Shown: piece after piece, positions 1 to 5,779 of the stretch
Layout of the letters: each line of letters starts with the position of its first letter
Numbering within the stretch: the stretch's first letter is position 1
Program-made: the position numbers and the translations under genes
Notes under the pieces: generated by a model
The model's database searches: none
What the model was told of the DNA's origin: nothing
The model's input: only the letters and a program-made list of their open reading frames with translations
Source of the DNA: Actinomycetes bacterium
Lineage (GTDB): Bacteria; Actinomycetota; Actinomycetes; Actinomycetales; Cellulomonadaceae
Length of the DNA stretch: 10,529 bases
Assembly: GCA_023430425.1 (NCBI GenBank)
Contig: JAEZAR010000325.1
Coordinates: 1 to 10,529 of the forward strand
Direction: 5' to 3'

Positions 1-681
1 TCATGCGTCCCCCTCCGTGGTGCGGACCGCGTCGAGCAGCACCTCGACGGCGGCCCGCGCGCGGTCGGCCGCCCGCGGGTCGTTGAGGAGACGGTGCTGG
101 TGGTAGAAGCCGAGCATCACCGCGTGCAGGTCGACGGCGAACTGGTCCGGGTCGGCGTCGGGCCGGAAGTGCCCCTCCCGGATGCCGCCGGCGAAGACCC
201 GGGCGAGGGTGCGGGCCAGCTCGAGGTGCTGGTCGCGGAGCCGGTCGCGGACGGGCCCGGGCTGCTCGTCCAGCTCGGTGCTCGACTTGACGAACAGGCA
301 GCCGCCCGGCCGGCGCTCCAGTCCGCACGTCAGCCAGCCCTCCAGCAGCGCGCGCACCCGCGGCTCCCCCCGTGGCACCTGGAGCGCGGGCAGCACGACC
401 TCGACGGCGAACTGCCGGGCGGCCGTGTCGAGCACGGCGAGCTGGAGCGCCTCCTTCGAGCCGAAGTGCGCGAACATGCCGCTCTTCGACATGCCGACCT
501 CCGCGGCGAGCGAGGCGATGCTCAGCCCGCCGAGACCGGTCCGGCACGCGAGGGTGACCCCGGCGGCGAGGATCGCCTCGCGCGTGCGGCCGCCCTTGGT
601 GCCCGCCCCGGGGGGTGCGTCGCCGCCCGGCGGCAGGCCGAGCAGCGTCCTCAGGTCGCCCGGGGCGCTCGTCTCGGTCAC
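1..681 (-). CDS. TetR/AcrR-family transcriptional repressor
   Basis: A 226-residue DNA-binding repressor, probably controlling the divergent MFS exporter and itself. The N-terminal helix-turn-helix runs from about residue 32 to 85, with the typical LSIASLAAEVGMSKSGMFAHF stretch in pieces at 53-73 followed by GSKEAL. The C-terminal ligand domain carries GGCLF (126-130) and ELDEQPGPVR (136-145), a pattern seen in one subgroup of TetR proteins. About 30 poorly structured residues precede the HTH, longer than usual. The GTG start at 681 is chosen because a TAATTT hexamer (694-689) lies 7 nt upstream with no Shine-Dalgarno, which suits a leaderless message. The stop codon is the first three bases of the window, so the gene is complete. 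The ligand cannot be told from sequence, but divergence from a drug exporter suggests a toxic small molecule. Confidence 0.93.
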   Translation of the reverse strand: MTETSAPGDLRTLLGLPPGGDAPPGAGTKGGRTREAILAAGVTLACRTGLGGLSIASLAAEVGMSKSGMFAHFGSKEALQLAVLDTAARQFAVEVVLPALQVPRGEPRVRALLEGWLTCGLERRPGGCLFVKSSTELDEQPGPVRDRLRDQHLELARTLARVFAGGIREGHFRPDADPDQFAVDLHAVMLGFYHQHRLLNDPRAADRARAAVEVLLDAVRTTEGDA

Positions 682-688
682 GCCGAGG

Positions 689-694
689 AAATTA
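689..694 (-). promoter_or_regulatory. Candidate -10 hexamer of the TetR gene (leaderless)
   Basis: On the minus strand the sequence reads TAATTT, fitting the actinobacterial TANNNT -10 pattern. Seven bases separate it from the GTG start at 681, so transcription would begin at or next to the start codon. No convincing -35 is visible at 17-18 bp. This is inferred from spacing and not measured. Confidence 0.5.
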
Positions 695-710
695 GCACGA
701 TCGTTCGTGC
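695..710. promoter_or_regulatory. 16-bp imperfect palindrome, candidate TetR operator O1
   Basis: GCACGATCGTTCGTGC is a palindrome except for the T/T pair at positions 7 and 10. It directly abuts the candidate -10 of the TetR gene, so a bound dimer would cover the spacer between -10 and -35 and block that promoter. Size, symmetry and place between divergent tetR and exporter genes are all typical of TetR-family operators. I infer autorepression. Confidence 0.7.
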
Positions 711-728
711 CGGAGAACCCCGTCCGGT

Positions 729-744
729 TTCGAATCGATTCGAA
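729..744. promoter_or_regulatory. 16-bp perfect palindrome, candidate operator O2 for the exporter
   Basis: TTCGAATCGATTCGAA is a perfect 16-bp palindrome, AT-richer than its surroundings. It ends one base before the candidate -10 of the MFS gene (746-751). Its centre is 34 bp from the centre of O1. The two sites share the central ATCG core and TTCG elements but are not the same sequence, so they may differ in affinity or bind different regulators. Confidence 0.68.
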
Positions 745-745
745 C

Positions 746-751
746 TACACT
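746..751 (+). promoter_or_regulatory. Candidate -10 hexamer of the MFS gene (leaderless)
   Basis: TACACT fits the TANNNT pattern and lies 7 nt before the GTG start at 759, with no Shine-Dalgarno in between. The arrangement mirrors that of the divergent TetR gene. The -35 region at 17-18 bp does not resemble TTGACA. Confidence 0.5.
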
Positions 752-758
752 GGGCGCC

Positions 759-2000
759 GTGAGCGCGCCCCCGGCGGCGCACGGGCAGTCGCGCCCGTCC
801 GCGCGCCTCGTCGTGATCCTCGGCGCGATGGCGTTCCTGCCGGCCGCCACGACCGACATGTACCTCCCGTCGCTGCCCGAGGTCGCGCGCGACCTCGGCG
901 CGAGCGACGCAGCCGTCCAGCTGACGATCTCGTGGGTGCTCGTCGGCGGCGCGCTCGCACAGCTCGTGCTGGGCCCGGTGTCGGACCGCGTGGGGCGGCG
1001 CCGCCCGGCGGTCGTGGGCCTCGCCCTGTTCGTCGTCGTCTCCCTCCTGTGCCTGGCGGCCGCGACGATCACCCAGCTCGTCGCGCTCCGGCTGCTGCAC
1101 GGCGTCGTCGGCGCGGCGGCGACGGTGGTCGCGACGGCGGTGATCGGGGACCGCTGGCGCGGGGCGGAGGCGGCCCGGCTCCTCTCGCGCCTCTGGCTCG
1201 CCATCGCGGTCGCGCCCGTGCTCGCGCCGCTGCTCGGCACCCTCGTCGCCCGGCACTGGGGCTGGCGCGGGGTGTTCGGGGTGCTGGCCGTGATGGGGGC
1301 GGCGCTCGCCGTCGTCGTCGCGCGGGCGCTGCCGGAGACCCTGCCCCCCGACCGGCGCAGCGGGGCCGGGCTCGGCGCGGCGTTCCACGGCTACCGCGAG
1401 GCCCTGCGGGACCGGCGCTTCGTGGCGTACGCGCTGCTGCCCGGGCTCGGGCTCGCCGTGATCATGAGCTACGTCACCGGCTCGTCGTTCGTGCTCCAGG
1501 GCGAGTACGGGCTGTCGCCGACGCAGTTCGCCCTCGCGTTCGGGCTCGGCGCGACGTCCATGGTCGTCGGGTCGCAGGCCAACGCCGTCCTCGTCCGGCG
1601 GCACGGCCCCGCCCGGCTGCTCGCCGTCGGGGTGCCGGCGACCGTGGTGACCACCGGCGCGATGCTCGTCGCCGCAGCCGGCCACCTGGCCGGGGTCGCC
1701 GGGCTCCTCGTCCCGCTGTGGCTCACCGTGGGCGTGCTGACCGGCGTCATCGCGAACGCCTCCGCGCTCGCCCTCGAGCGGCTGCCCGGACGGGCCGGCA
1801 CCGCCTCGGCCGTGCTCGGCTTCTCGCAGGGCGGGCTCGGTGGGCTGGTGTCGCCGCTCGTCGGCGTGCTGGGCGGGGCGCTCGGGCGGGCCGGCGTCGC
1901 GAACGCCGCGGGCGTCGGGATGGCGGCGGTGATGCTCGCCGCGGCGGTCGCCGGCGTCGTCGTGCTGGCGGTCGGGACCCCGGTGCTGCGCGCTCGGTGA
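759..2000 (+). CDS. MFS drug exporter, Bcr/CflA type
   Basis: A 413-residue inner-membrane proton-coupled exporter of the major facilitator superfamily with about 12 hydrophobic segments. The first membrane helix ends in TTDMYLPSLP (31-40), the acidic signature of the Bcr/CflA multidrug subfamily. The motif A loop between helices 2 and 3 is GPVSDRVGRRRP (72-83). Helix 5 holds an antiporter motif C-like proline/glycine stretch, VAPVLAPLLG (151-160). The polar central loop (about 190-215) and second half are complete, so length is normal for the family. The GTG start is supported by the leaderless -10 at 746-751. It is divergent from the TetR gene and presumably repressed by it. Family members export chloramphenicol, bicyclomycin, sulfonamides or amino acids, and the substrate here is unknown. 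Confidence 0.95.
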   Translation: MSAPPAAHGQSRPSARLVVILGAMAFLPAATTDMYLPSLPEVARDLGASDAAVQLTISWVLVGGALAQLVLGPVSDRVGRRRPAVVGLALFVVVSLLCLAAATITQLVALRLLHGVVGAAATVVATAVIGDRWRGAEAARLLSRLWLAIAVAPVLAPLLGTLVARHWGWRGVFGVLAVMGAALAVVVARALPETLPPDRRSGAGLGAAFHGYREALRDRRFVAYALLPGLGLAVIMSYVTGSSFVLQGEYGLSPTQFALAFGLGATSMVVGSQANAVLVRRHGPARLLAVGVPATVVTTGAMLVAAAGHLAGVAGLLVPLWLTVGVLTGVIANASALALERLPGRAGTASAVLGFSQGGLGGLVSPLVGVLGGALGRAGVANAAGVGMAAVMLAAAVAGVVVLAVGTPVLRAR

Positions 2001-2001
2001 G

Positions 2002-2274
2002 TCAGGCGCCGATGCGCGGGAAGGACCGCAGCGAGAAGACCACCTCGACCGGCACCTCGAAGTACTCCGCGATCCGCAGCGCCAGCTCGAGGCTCGGGCT
2101 GTACTCCCCGCGCTCGAGGTAGCCGACGGTCTGGTAGTGGACGCCGAGGGCGTCCGCGAGCTGGCGGCGGCTGATCCGGCGCTCGGCGCGCAGCACCGCG
2201 ATGCGGTTGTGGATGCCGTCGGGCCGCCGCGAGGCCTCCCGCGGCGGCGGGTCGCCCGCTGTCTCGTCAGCCAA
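2002..2274 (-). CDS. Small XRE-family HTH regulator, last gene of the ABC operon
   Basis: A 90-residue cytoplasmic protein made almost wholly of one Cro/C1-type HTH domain (about residues 22-82): NRIAVLRAERRISRRQLA, then LGVHYQTVGYLERGEYSPS and LELALRIAEYFEVPVEVVF. This is the compact YgzD-like form of XRE regulator. The first 20 residues are rich in Pro, Arg and Glu and look disordered. No ATG is available in frame. The TTG at 2274 lies inside the last codons of the permease gene (8-bp overlap), which implies translational coupling, and a purine-rich AGGAACGGA stretch lies a little upstream. A shorter product from the GTG at Val27 would cut into the HTH and is unlikely. It is a natural candidate for autoregulating the operon. 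Confidence 0.88.
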   Translation of the reverse strand: MADETAGDPPPREASRRPDGIHNRIAVLRAERRISRRQLADALGVHYQTVGYLERGEYSPSLELALRIAEYFEVPVEVVFSLRSFPRIGA

Positions 2275-3163
2275 CCCGCTGCATCCGTTCCTGACGGCGG
2301 GCCTCCACGGCGGAGCCCGACTCCCGGCGCGCCATCCTACGGAGCACGCGCGGGGCGACGACGAGGCCCGCCACCGCCCACAGCCCCAGGACGGCGGCCC
2401 CCTCGAGCACCCGCCACTCGCCGCCGATCTCGGCCGCGACCGCGGCCTCCGGCAGGAACGCCCAGCGCAGCCCGACGCCGAGCCAGTACATCGGGAACGC
2501 CTGCGTGACGACCTGCACCCACCCCCACATGGCTGCCACCGGGACGAAGACGCCGGAGATCGCCATGAGGCCGAACACCGGGAGAAGCCCCCAGGTCGTG
2601 ACGTGGCCCGGCTTGCGCGCGAGGGAGCCGATGATCATCCCGAGCGGGAGGGCCGCCACCAGCCCGAGCAGGATGAAGGCGAGGGCCACGAGCGCACCTT
2701 GGACGCCGCGGTGCACGGCGGCGTCAAACAGGAAGAGTGACGGCACGAGGATCACCGCGAGCATCGGCAGGACGCCCAGGGTCTGCAGGACGACCTGCCC
2801 CGTGACGTAGCCACGCAGGCCGTACGGGGCGGCCTTGGCCCGCAGCAGCGTCCCGTCCTCACGCTCGATCACCAGAGCGAACGCGGGACCGAGCACGGCG
2901 CCGAACACCGTCGCGGCGGCGATGACCGTGGGCAGCACGAGCAGGGGGAACGCGATCGGCACGCCCTCGACGGTGCTGTTCCGGTTGAGCCACAGGTACA
3001 GGAGCGCCCCGCCGCCCCACAACACGTAGAAGATCAGGTCCTCCGGGCTGCGCAGGCTGAGCCGGAACTCCGTGACCCCACGTCGCACACCCACGCGCCA
3101 CGCGTGGCCGGAGCCGCCCACCGGCCGCTCGGGCCGGCCGCCCGGAAGTGCCGTCGCCGTCAT
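2267..3163 (-). CDS. ABC-2 type transporter permease
   Basis: A 298-residue integral membrane subunit with about six hydrophobic segments (near residues 42-60, 72-98, 121-146, 155-180, 190-215 and 255-277). The cytoplasmic EREDGTLLRAKAAP stretch (100-113) is the conserved ABC-2 permease loop (E-R-E-x-G-T-L) found in DrrB-like exporters. The ATG at 3163 overlaps the stop of the ATPase gene as ATGA and has a strong AGGAGG Shine-Dalgarno (3168-3173) 4 nt upstream, so the start is secure although the frame stays open further upstream. It pairs with the ATPase to form an exporter. Substrate is unknown; relatives export drugs, antibiotics, peptides or lipids. Confidence 0.93.
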   Translation of the reverse strand: MTATALPGGRPERPVGGSGHAWRVGVRRGVTEFRLSLRSPEDLIFYVLWGGGALLYLWLNRNSTVEGVPIAFPLLVLPTVIAAATVFGAVLGPAFALVIEREDGTLLRAKAAPYGLRGYVTGQVVLQTLGVLPMLAVILVPSLFLFDAAVHRGVQGALVALAFILLGLVAALPLGMIIGSLARKPGHVTTWGLLPVFGLMAISGVFVPVAAMWGWVQVVTQAFPMYWLGVGLRWAFLPEAAVAAEIGGEWRVLEGAAVLGLWAVAGLVVAPRVLRRMARRESGSAVEARRQERMQRVG

Positions 3164-4128
3164 CGCGCCTCCTCCCGGTCCGGGCGGTCCACCGCCGGCA
3201 GCGTGGCCACCCGCTCGCCGGGCCAGCCGGCGGCCGACCCGTCGTCGGGGGCCGCACCCTCGTGGCGGTGCACCAGCGCCATGTAGGTGTCCTCCAGCGA
3301 GGTCCGGCGCACCTCGAGGTCGGCGACGGCGTCGCCGTGCTGGGCGAACAGCCGGCGGACGAACGCCGTCGCGTCGTCGGGCGCGTGCACGTACCGCCTC
3401 CCGTCGACGGACCACCGGACCTCCGCCTTGCCGGCCACCTCGCGCGCCAGCTCGTCGGCGCTGCCCGACGCGACGATCCGCCGGCCGGCCAGCACGAGGA
3501 TCCGGTCGGCCAGCTTCTCCGCCTCGTCGAGGTCGTGCGTGGTGAGCATGATCGTCGTGTCCTCGAGGTCGACGAGGCCGTGCACGATGTCGTGGAACTC
3601 GCGCCGCGCCTGGGGGTCGAAGCCCGCGGTCGGCTCGTCGAGGAAGAGCACCTCGGGCCGCCCCACGATGCCGATCGCCACGTCGAGCCGGCGGCGCTGG
3701 CCGCCGGAGAGCGTCGCGATCCGCTGGTCCGCGTGCTCGGCCAGCCCGACGAGCTCCAGGAGCTCGGTCGTCGGCCGCGGGCGCGGCCGGTCGGGGCGCC
3801 CGAACGGCGCGTAGTAGCTGCCGAGGTGGTCGAGCAGCACCCGCGGGCTCCACCGGCCGTGGTCGCGCCAGGACTGCAGCACGATGCCGATCCCGGCCCG
3901 CCACGGCTCGGGTGCGGTCGCCGGGTCGACGCCGAGCACCCGGACCGAACCCGAGGACGGCACCCGGAACCCCTCGAGCACCTCGATCGTCGTCGTCTTG
4001 CCGGCACCGTTCGGACCGAGCAGGACGACGACCTCGCCACGTCGGACCTCGAGGTCCACGCCGTCCAGCACATCCGTGGTGCCGTACCGCATGCGCAGGT
4101 CGCTGACCGAGATCACCGCGTCGTTCAT
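3160..4128 (-). CDS. ABC transporter ATP-binding protein (DrrA-like)
   Basis: A 322-residue ATPase that energises the ABC-2 permease at the cytoplasmic membrane face. All nucleotide-binding motifs are intact: Walker A GPNGAGKTT (38-46), Q-loop Gln85, signature LSGGQ (140-144), Walker B VLFLDEP (160-166) and H-loop His198 in TTHDLDEAE. After the ATPase core comes a C-terminal domain of about 90 residues containing RRTSLEDTYMALV (274-286), the usual ending of DrrA/CcmA-like exporter ATPases, followed by an acidic tail of about 35 residues. The ATG at 4128 has GGGGG just upstream. It is the first gene of the three-gene operon and is expressed from the promoter at about 4169-4197. Confidence 0.95.
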   Translation of the reverse strand: MNDAVISVSDLRMRYGTTDVLDGVDLEVRRGEVVVLLGPNGAGKTTTIEVLEGFRVPSSGSVRVLGVDPATAPEPWRAGIGIVLQSWRDHGRWSPRVLLDHLGSYYAPFGRPDRPRPRPTTELLELVGLAEHADQRIATLSGGQRRRLDVAIGIVGRPEVLFLDEPTAGFDPQARREFHDIVHGLVDLEDTTIMLTTHDLDEAEKLADRILVLAGRRIVASGSADELAREVAGKAEVRWSVDGRRYVHAPDDATAFVRRLFAQHGDAVADLEVRRTSLEDTYMALVHRHEGAAPDDGSAAGWPGERVATLPAVDRPDREEAR

Positions 4129-4167
4129 CGCACCCCCGGTCGGTCGTCGTCGTGTCGCTACCAGCGA

Positions 4168-4181
4168 TAGTAGACCTACTA
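4168..4181. promoter_or_regulatory. Inverted repeat overlapping the ABC-operon promoter
   Basis: TAGTAG-AC-CTACTA is a 14-bp inverted repeat with a 2-base centre, in an AT-rich patch that stands out from the GC-rich surroundings. It covers the candidate -10, so a bound protein should block transcription. The XRE regulator encoded at the end of the operon is the obvious candidate, which is an inference. A second, imperfect pair of arms (GCGATAG at 4164-4170 and CTATAGC at 4186-4192, one mismatch) brackets it. Confidence 0.5.
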
Positions 4182-4197
4182 CATCCTATAGCGTCAA
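4169..4197 (-). promoter_or_regulatory. Candidate sigma-70-type promoter of the ABC operon
   Basis: On the minus strand a TTGACG -35 (4197-4192) is followed after 17 bp by TCTACT (4174-4169) as a -10. TACTAT (4172-4167) at 19 bp is an alternative. The -35 matches the consensus in five of six positions. Transcription would begin roughly 30-40 nt before the ATG at 4128, leaving room for the ribosome binding site. Confidence 0.5.
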
Positions 4198-4242
4198 GGG
4201 TGCATGCTTGTGGGTCGCGGGCGGGCGTGGGTCAGCTCATCG

Positions 4243-4255
4243 GGCGGAACCCGCC
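4243..4255. terminator. Short GC hairpin after the PhzF gene (weak terminator candidate)
   Basis: GGCGG, loop AAC, CCGCC forms a 5-bp all-GC stem just past the PhzF stop codon (4261). There is no T-tract on either side, so it would be a non-canonical terminator at best. It separates the PhzF gene from the promoter of the ABC operon. The rest of the gap between 4129 and 4260, apart from that promoter, shows nothing. Confidence 0.22.
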
Positions 4256-4260
4256 GCAGG

Positions 4261-5118
4261 TCAGCCGCCCAGGCGCACCAGGCCCCGGATGCAGGTGACC
4301 GTGTCACCGCCGACCCAGATCCCGTCCTCGGCCCGGACGACGTGCACGCGCCCGGCGCGCTGCAGGACGGTGCCCTGCGACGCGACGTAGCGCTCGGGCA
4401 GCACGCCGTTCGCCGTGAGCCACTGCCCGATCCCCGCGTTGAGGCTGCCCGTGACCGGGTCCTCCGCGATCCCCAGGCCGCCGACGAACGCGCGGACCTC
4501 GGCGTCGGCCCCCGTGCGCTCCCTGCCTGCGGCGTCGTACCGCGCGACCACCCCCACCATGAGGTCGCCGAGGACCGCGAGGTCCGGCGTCAGGGCGAGC
4601 ACCGCACCCACGTCACGGAGCAGGACCCCGATCCAGGGTGGTCCGTTGTCCAGCCACGCCACGTCGAGCACCTGGTCCACCTGGACCCCCAGGCCGCGCA
4701 GGACGACGTCGCGCGTGCCCTCCTCGACGGGACCGGACCGGCGCAGGGGCGGGGCCGCGAAGGCGAGCCGCCCGGCGTCGTCGGCCCGCAGGTCGACCAG
4801 CCCCACCCCGCACTCCTGGACGAGAGCCCCGGGGGTGCGCGACGTGCCGCCCGCCTCCAACCAGGCGTGCGCGCTGCCGATGGTCGGGTGCCCCGCGAAG
4901 GGGAGCTCGCCGCCCGGCGTGAAGATCCGGAGCCGGTAGTCGGCGGCGGGGTCGCTCGGCGGGAGGACGAACGTCGTCTCGGACAGGTTGGTCCACCGCG
5001 CGAAGGCGGCCATCTCCTCCTCGGTCAGCCCGTCGGCGTCGAGCACGACGGCGACCGGGTTGCCGAGGTACGGCTCGGCGGTGAAGACGTCGACCTGGGC
5101 GAAGGGTCGCATGCGCAT
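4261..5118 (-). CDS. PhzF-family isomerase/epimerase
   Basis: A 285-residue protein of the PhzF/diaminopimelate-epimerase fold, in which two similar halves face each other across the active site. The first half has AQVDVF then LGNPVAVV (19-26), the NLSETTF stretch with the presumed catalytic acid Glu47, and FTPGGELPFAGHPTIGSAHAW in pieces at 66-86. The second half ends with GLGIAEDPVTGSLNAG, the matching half-site signature. Length is normal and no motif is broken. The ATG at 5118 has GAGG 8 nt upstream; a second ATG at 5112 is possible and closer to typical family N-termini. It lies 24 nt after the macrodomain gene and is probably cotranscribed. PhzF itself isomerises dihydrohydroxyanthranilate in phenazine synthesis, but no other phenazine gene is present, so this is a family member of unknown substrate. 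Confidence 0.93.
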   Translation of the reverse strand: MRMRPFAQVDVFTAEPYLGNPVAVVLDADGLTEEEMAAFARWTNLSETTFVLPPSDPAADYRLRIFTPGGELPFAGHPTIGSAHAWLEAGGTSRTPGALVQECGVGLVDLRADDAGRLAFAAPPLRRSGPVEEGTRDVVLRGLGVQVDQVLDVAWLDNGPPWIGVLLRDVGAVLALTPDLAVLGDLMVGVVARYDAAGRERTGADAEVRAFVGGLGIAEDPVTGSLNAGIGQWLTANGVLPERYVASQGTVLQRAGRVHVVRAEDGIWVGGDTVTCIRGLVRLGG

Positions 5119-5142
5119 GCGGACATCCTCGCGCGCACCGCG

Positions 5143-5676
5143 TCAGCCGTCTGCCCCCTGGACCGCCGCGACGAAGGCCGCGAGCGCGGCGTCCCCGAAG
5201 AGCACGAACCTGACGAGGGTGACGGGGCCGTCCTCGTGCGCCCGAGCCCAGTCCCGGACGGCGCCGACGGCGACCCGGGCCACCTCGTCCACGTCCCAGC
5301 CGTACACACCGGCGCTCACCGCCGGGAACGCGACGCTCCCGGCCCCGAGGCCGGCGGCGACGTCGAGCGACCGCGCGAAGCACGACGCGAGCAGCGCCGG
5401 GTCCCGCTGCCCGGCGTGCCGGTTCGGCCCGACGGTGTGCACCACCCAGCGCGCCGGGAGGCGTCCTGCCCCGGTGGCGACGGCGTCCCCGACGGGCAAC
5501 CCGTCCGGCAGCGACGTGCGGCGCAGCTCGCGGCACTCGGCGAGCAGGGCGGGCCCCGCGGCGGCGTGGATCGCGCCGTCGACACCGCCGCCGCCGAGCA
5601 GGGCGGAGTTGGCGGCGTTGACGATCGCGTCGACGTGCTGGGTCGTGATGTCGCCGGCGACGGCCTCGATGTCCAC
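5143..5676 (-). CDS. MacroD-type macrodomain ADP-ribose hydrolase
   Basis: A 177-residue single-domain macro protein that should bind ADP-ribose and hydrolyse O-acetyl-ADP-ribose or mono-ADP-ribosyl groups on proteins. Motifs in order: AGDIT (7-11), VDAIVNAAN (15-23), GGGGVDGAIH (28-37), WVVHTVGP (77-84) and AVSAGVYGWD (119-128). Asn23 followed by six residues and GGVD, with GVYG later, is the pattern of the MacroD class. The GTG at 5676 is chosen because it opens directly on the first beta strand (VDIEAVAGD) and has AGGA 7 nt upstream. The open frame continues to 5925, but that extension overlaps the start of the divergent aldo/keto reductase gene and is not coding. No ADP-ribosylating toxin or sirtuin gene is adjacent within the window. 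Confidence 0.92.
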   Translation of the reverse strand: MDIEAVAGDITTQHVDAIVNAANSALLGGGGVDGAIHAAAGPALLAECRELRRTSLPDGLPVGDAVATGAGRLPARWVVHTVGPNRHAGQRDPALLASCFARSLDVAAGLGAGSVAFPAVSAGVYGWDVDEVARVAVGAVRDWARAHEDGPVTLVRFVLFGDAALAAFVAAVQGADG

Positions 5677-5700
5677 GCGTCGATCCTGCCCCCGCGCGAG

Positions 5701-5730
5701 TTGCCGCGCGCCCCTGCGCAGGTGTCGAAT
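5701..5730 (+). promoter_or_regulatory. Possible promoter of the aldo/keto reductase gene
   Basis: TTGCCG (5701-5706), an 18-bp spacer and TCGAAT (5725-5730) make a weak sigma-70-like pair, each box matching in four of six positions. It lies about 50 nt before the ATG at 5780, in the 103-bp gap divergent to the macrodomain gene. Nothing else in this gap is clear. Confidence 0.25.
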
Positions 5731-5779
5731 CGTTCCGGTGCGCCACCGCCGGCACACCCCAGCCAGCAAGGGAGCTCTC

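Noticed and set aside
3164..3904. N-terminal extension of the ABC permease
   Set aside because: The frame is open but low in complexity and lies inside the ATPase gene. The ATG at 3163 with AGGAGG and the ATGA overlap gives a clear start.
4261..5118. Phenazine biosynthesis role for the PhzF protein
   Set aside because: No phzA, B, C, D, E or G partner is present, and the PhzF family is far broader than phenazine pathways.
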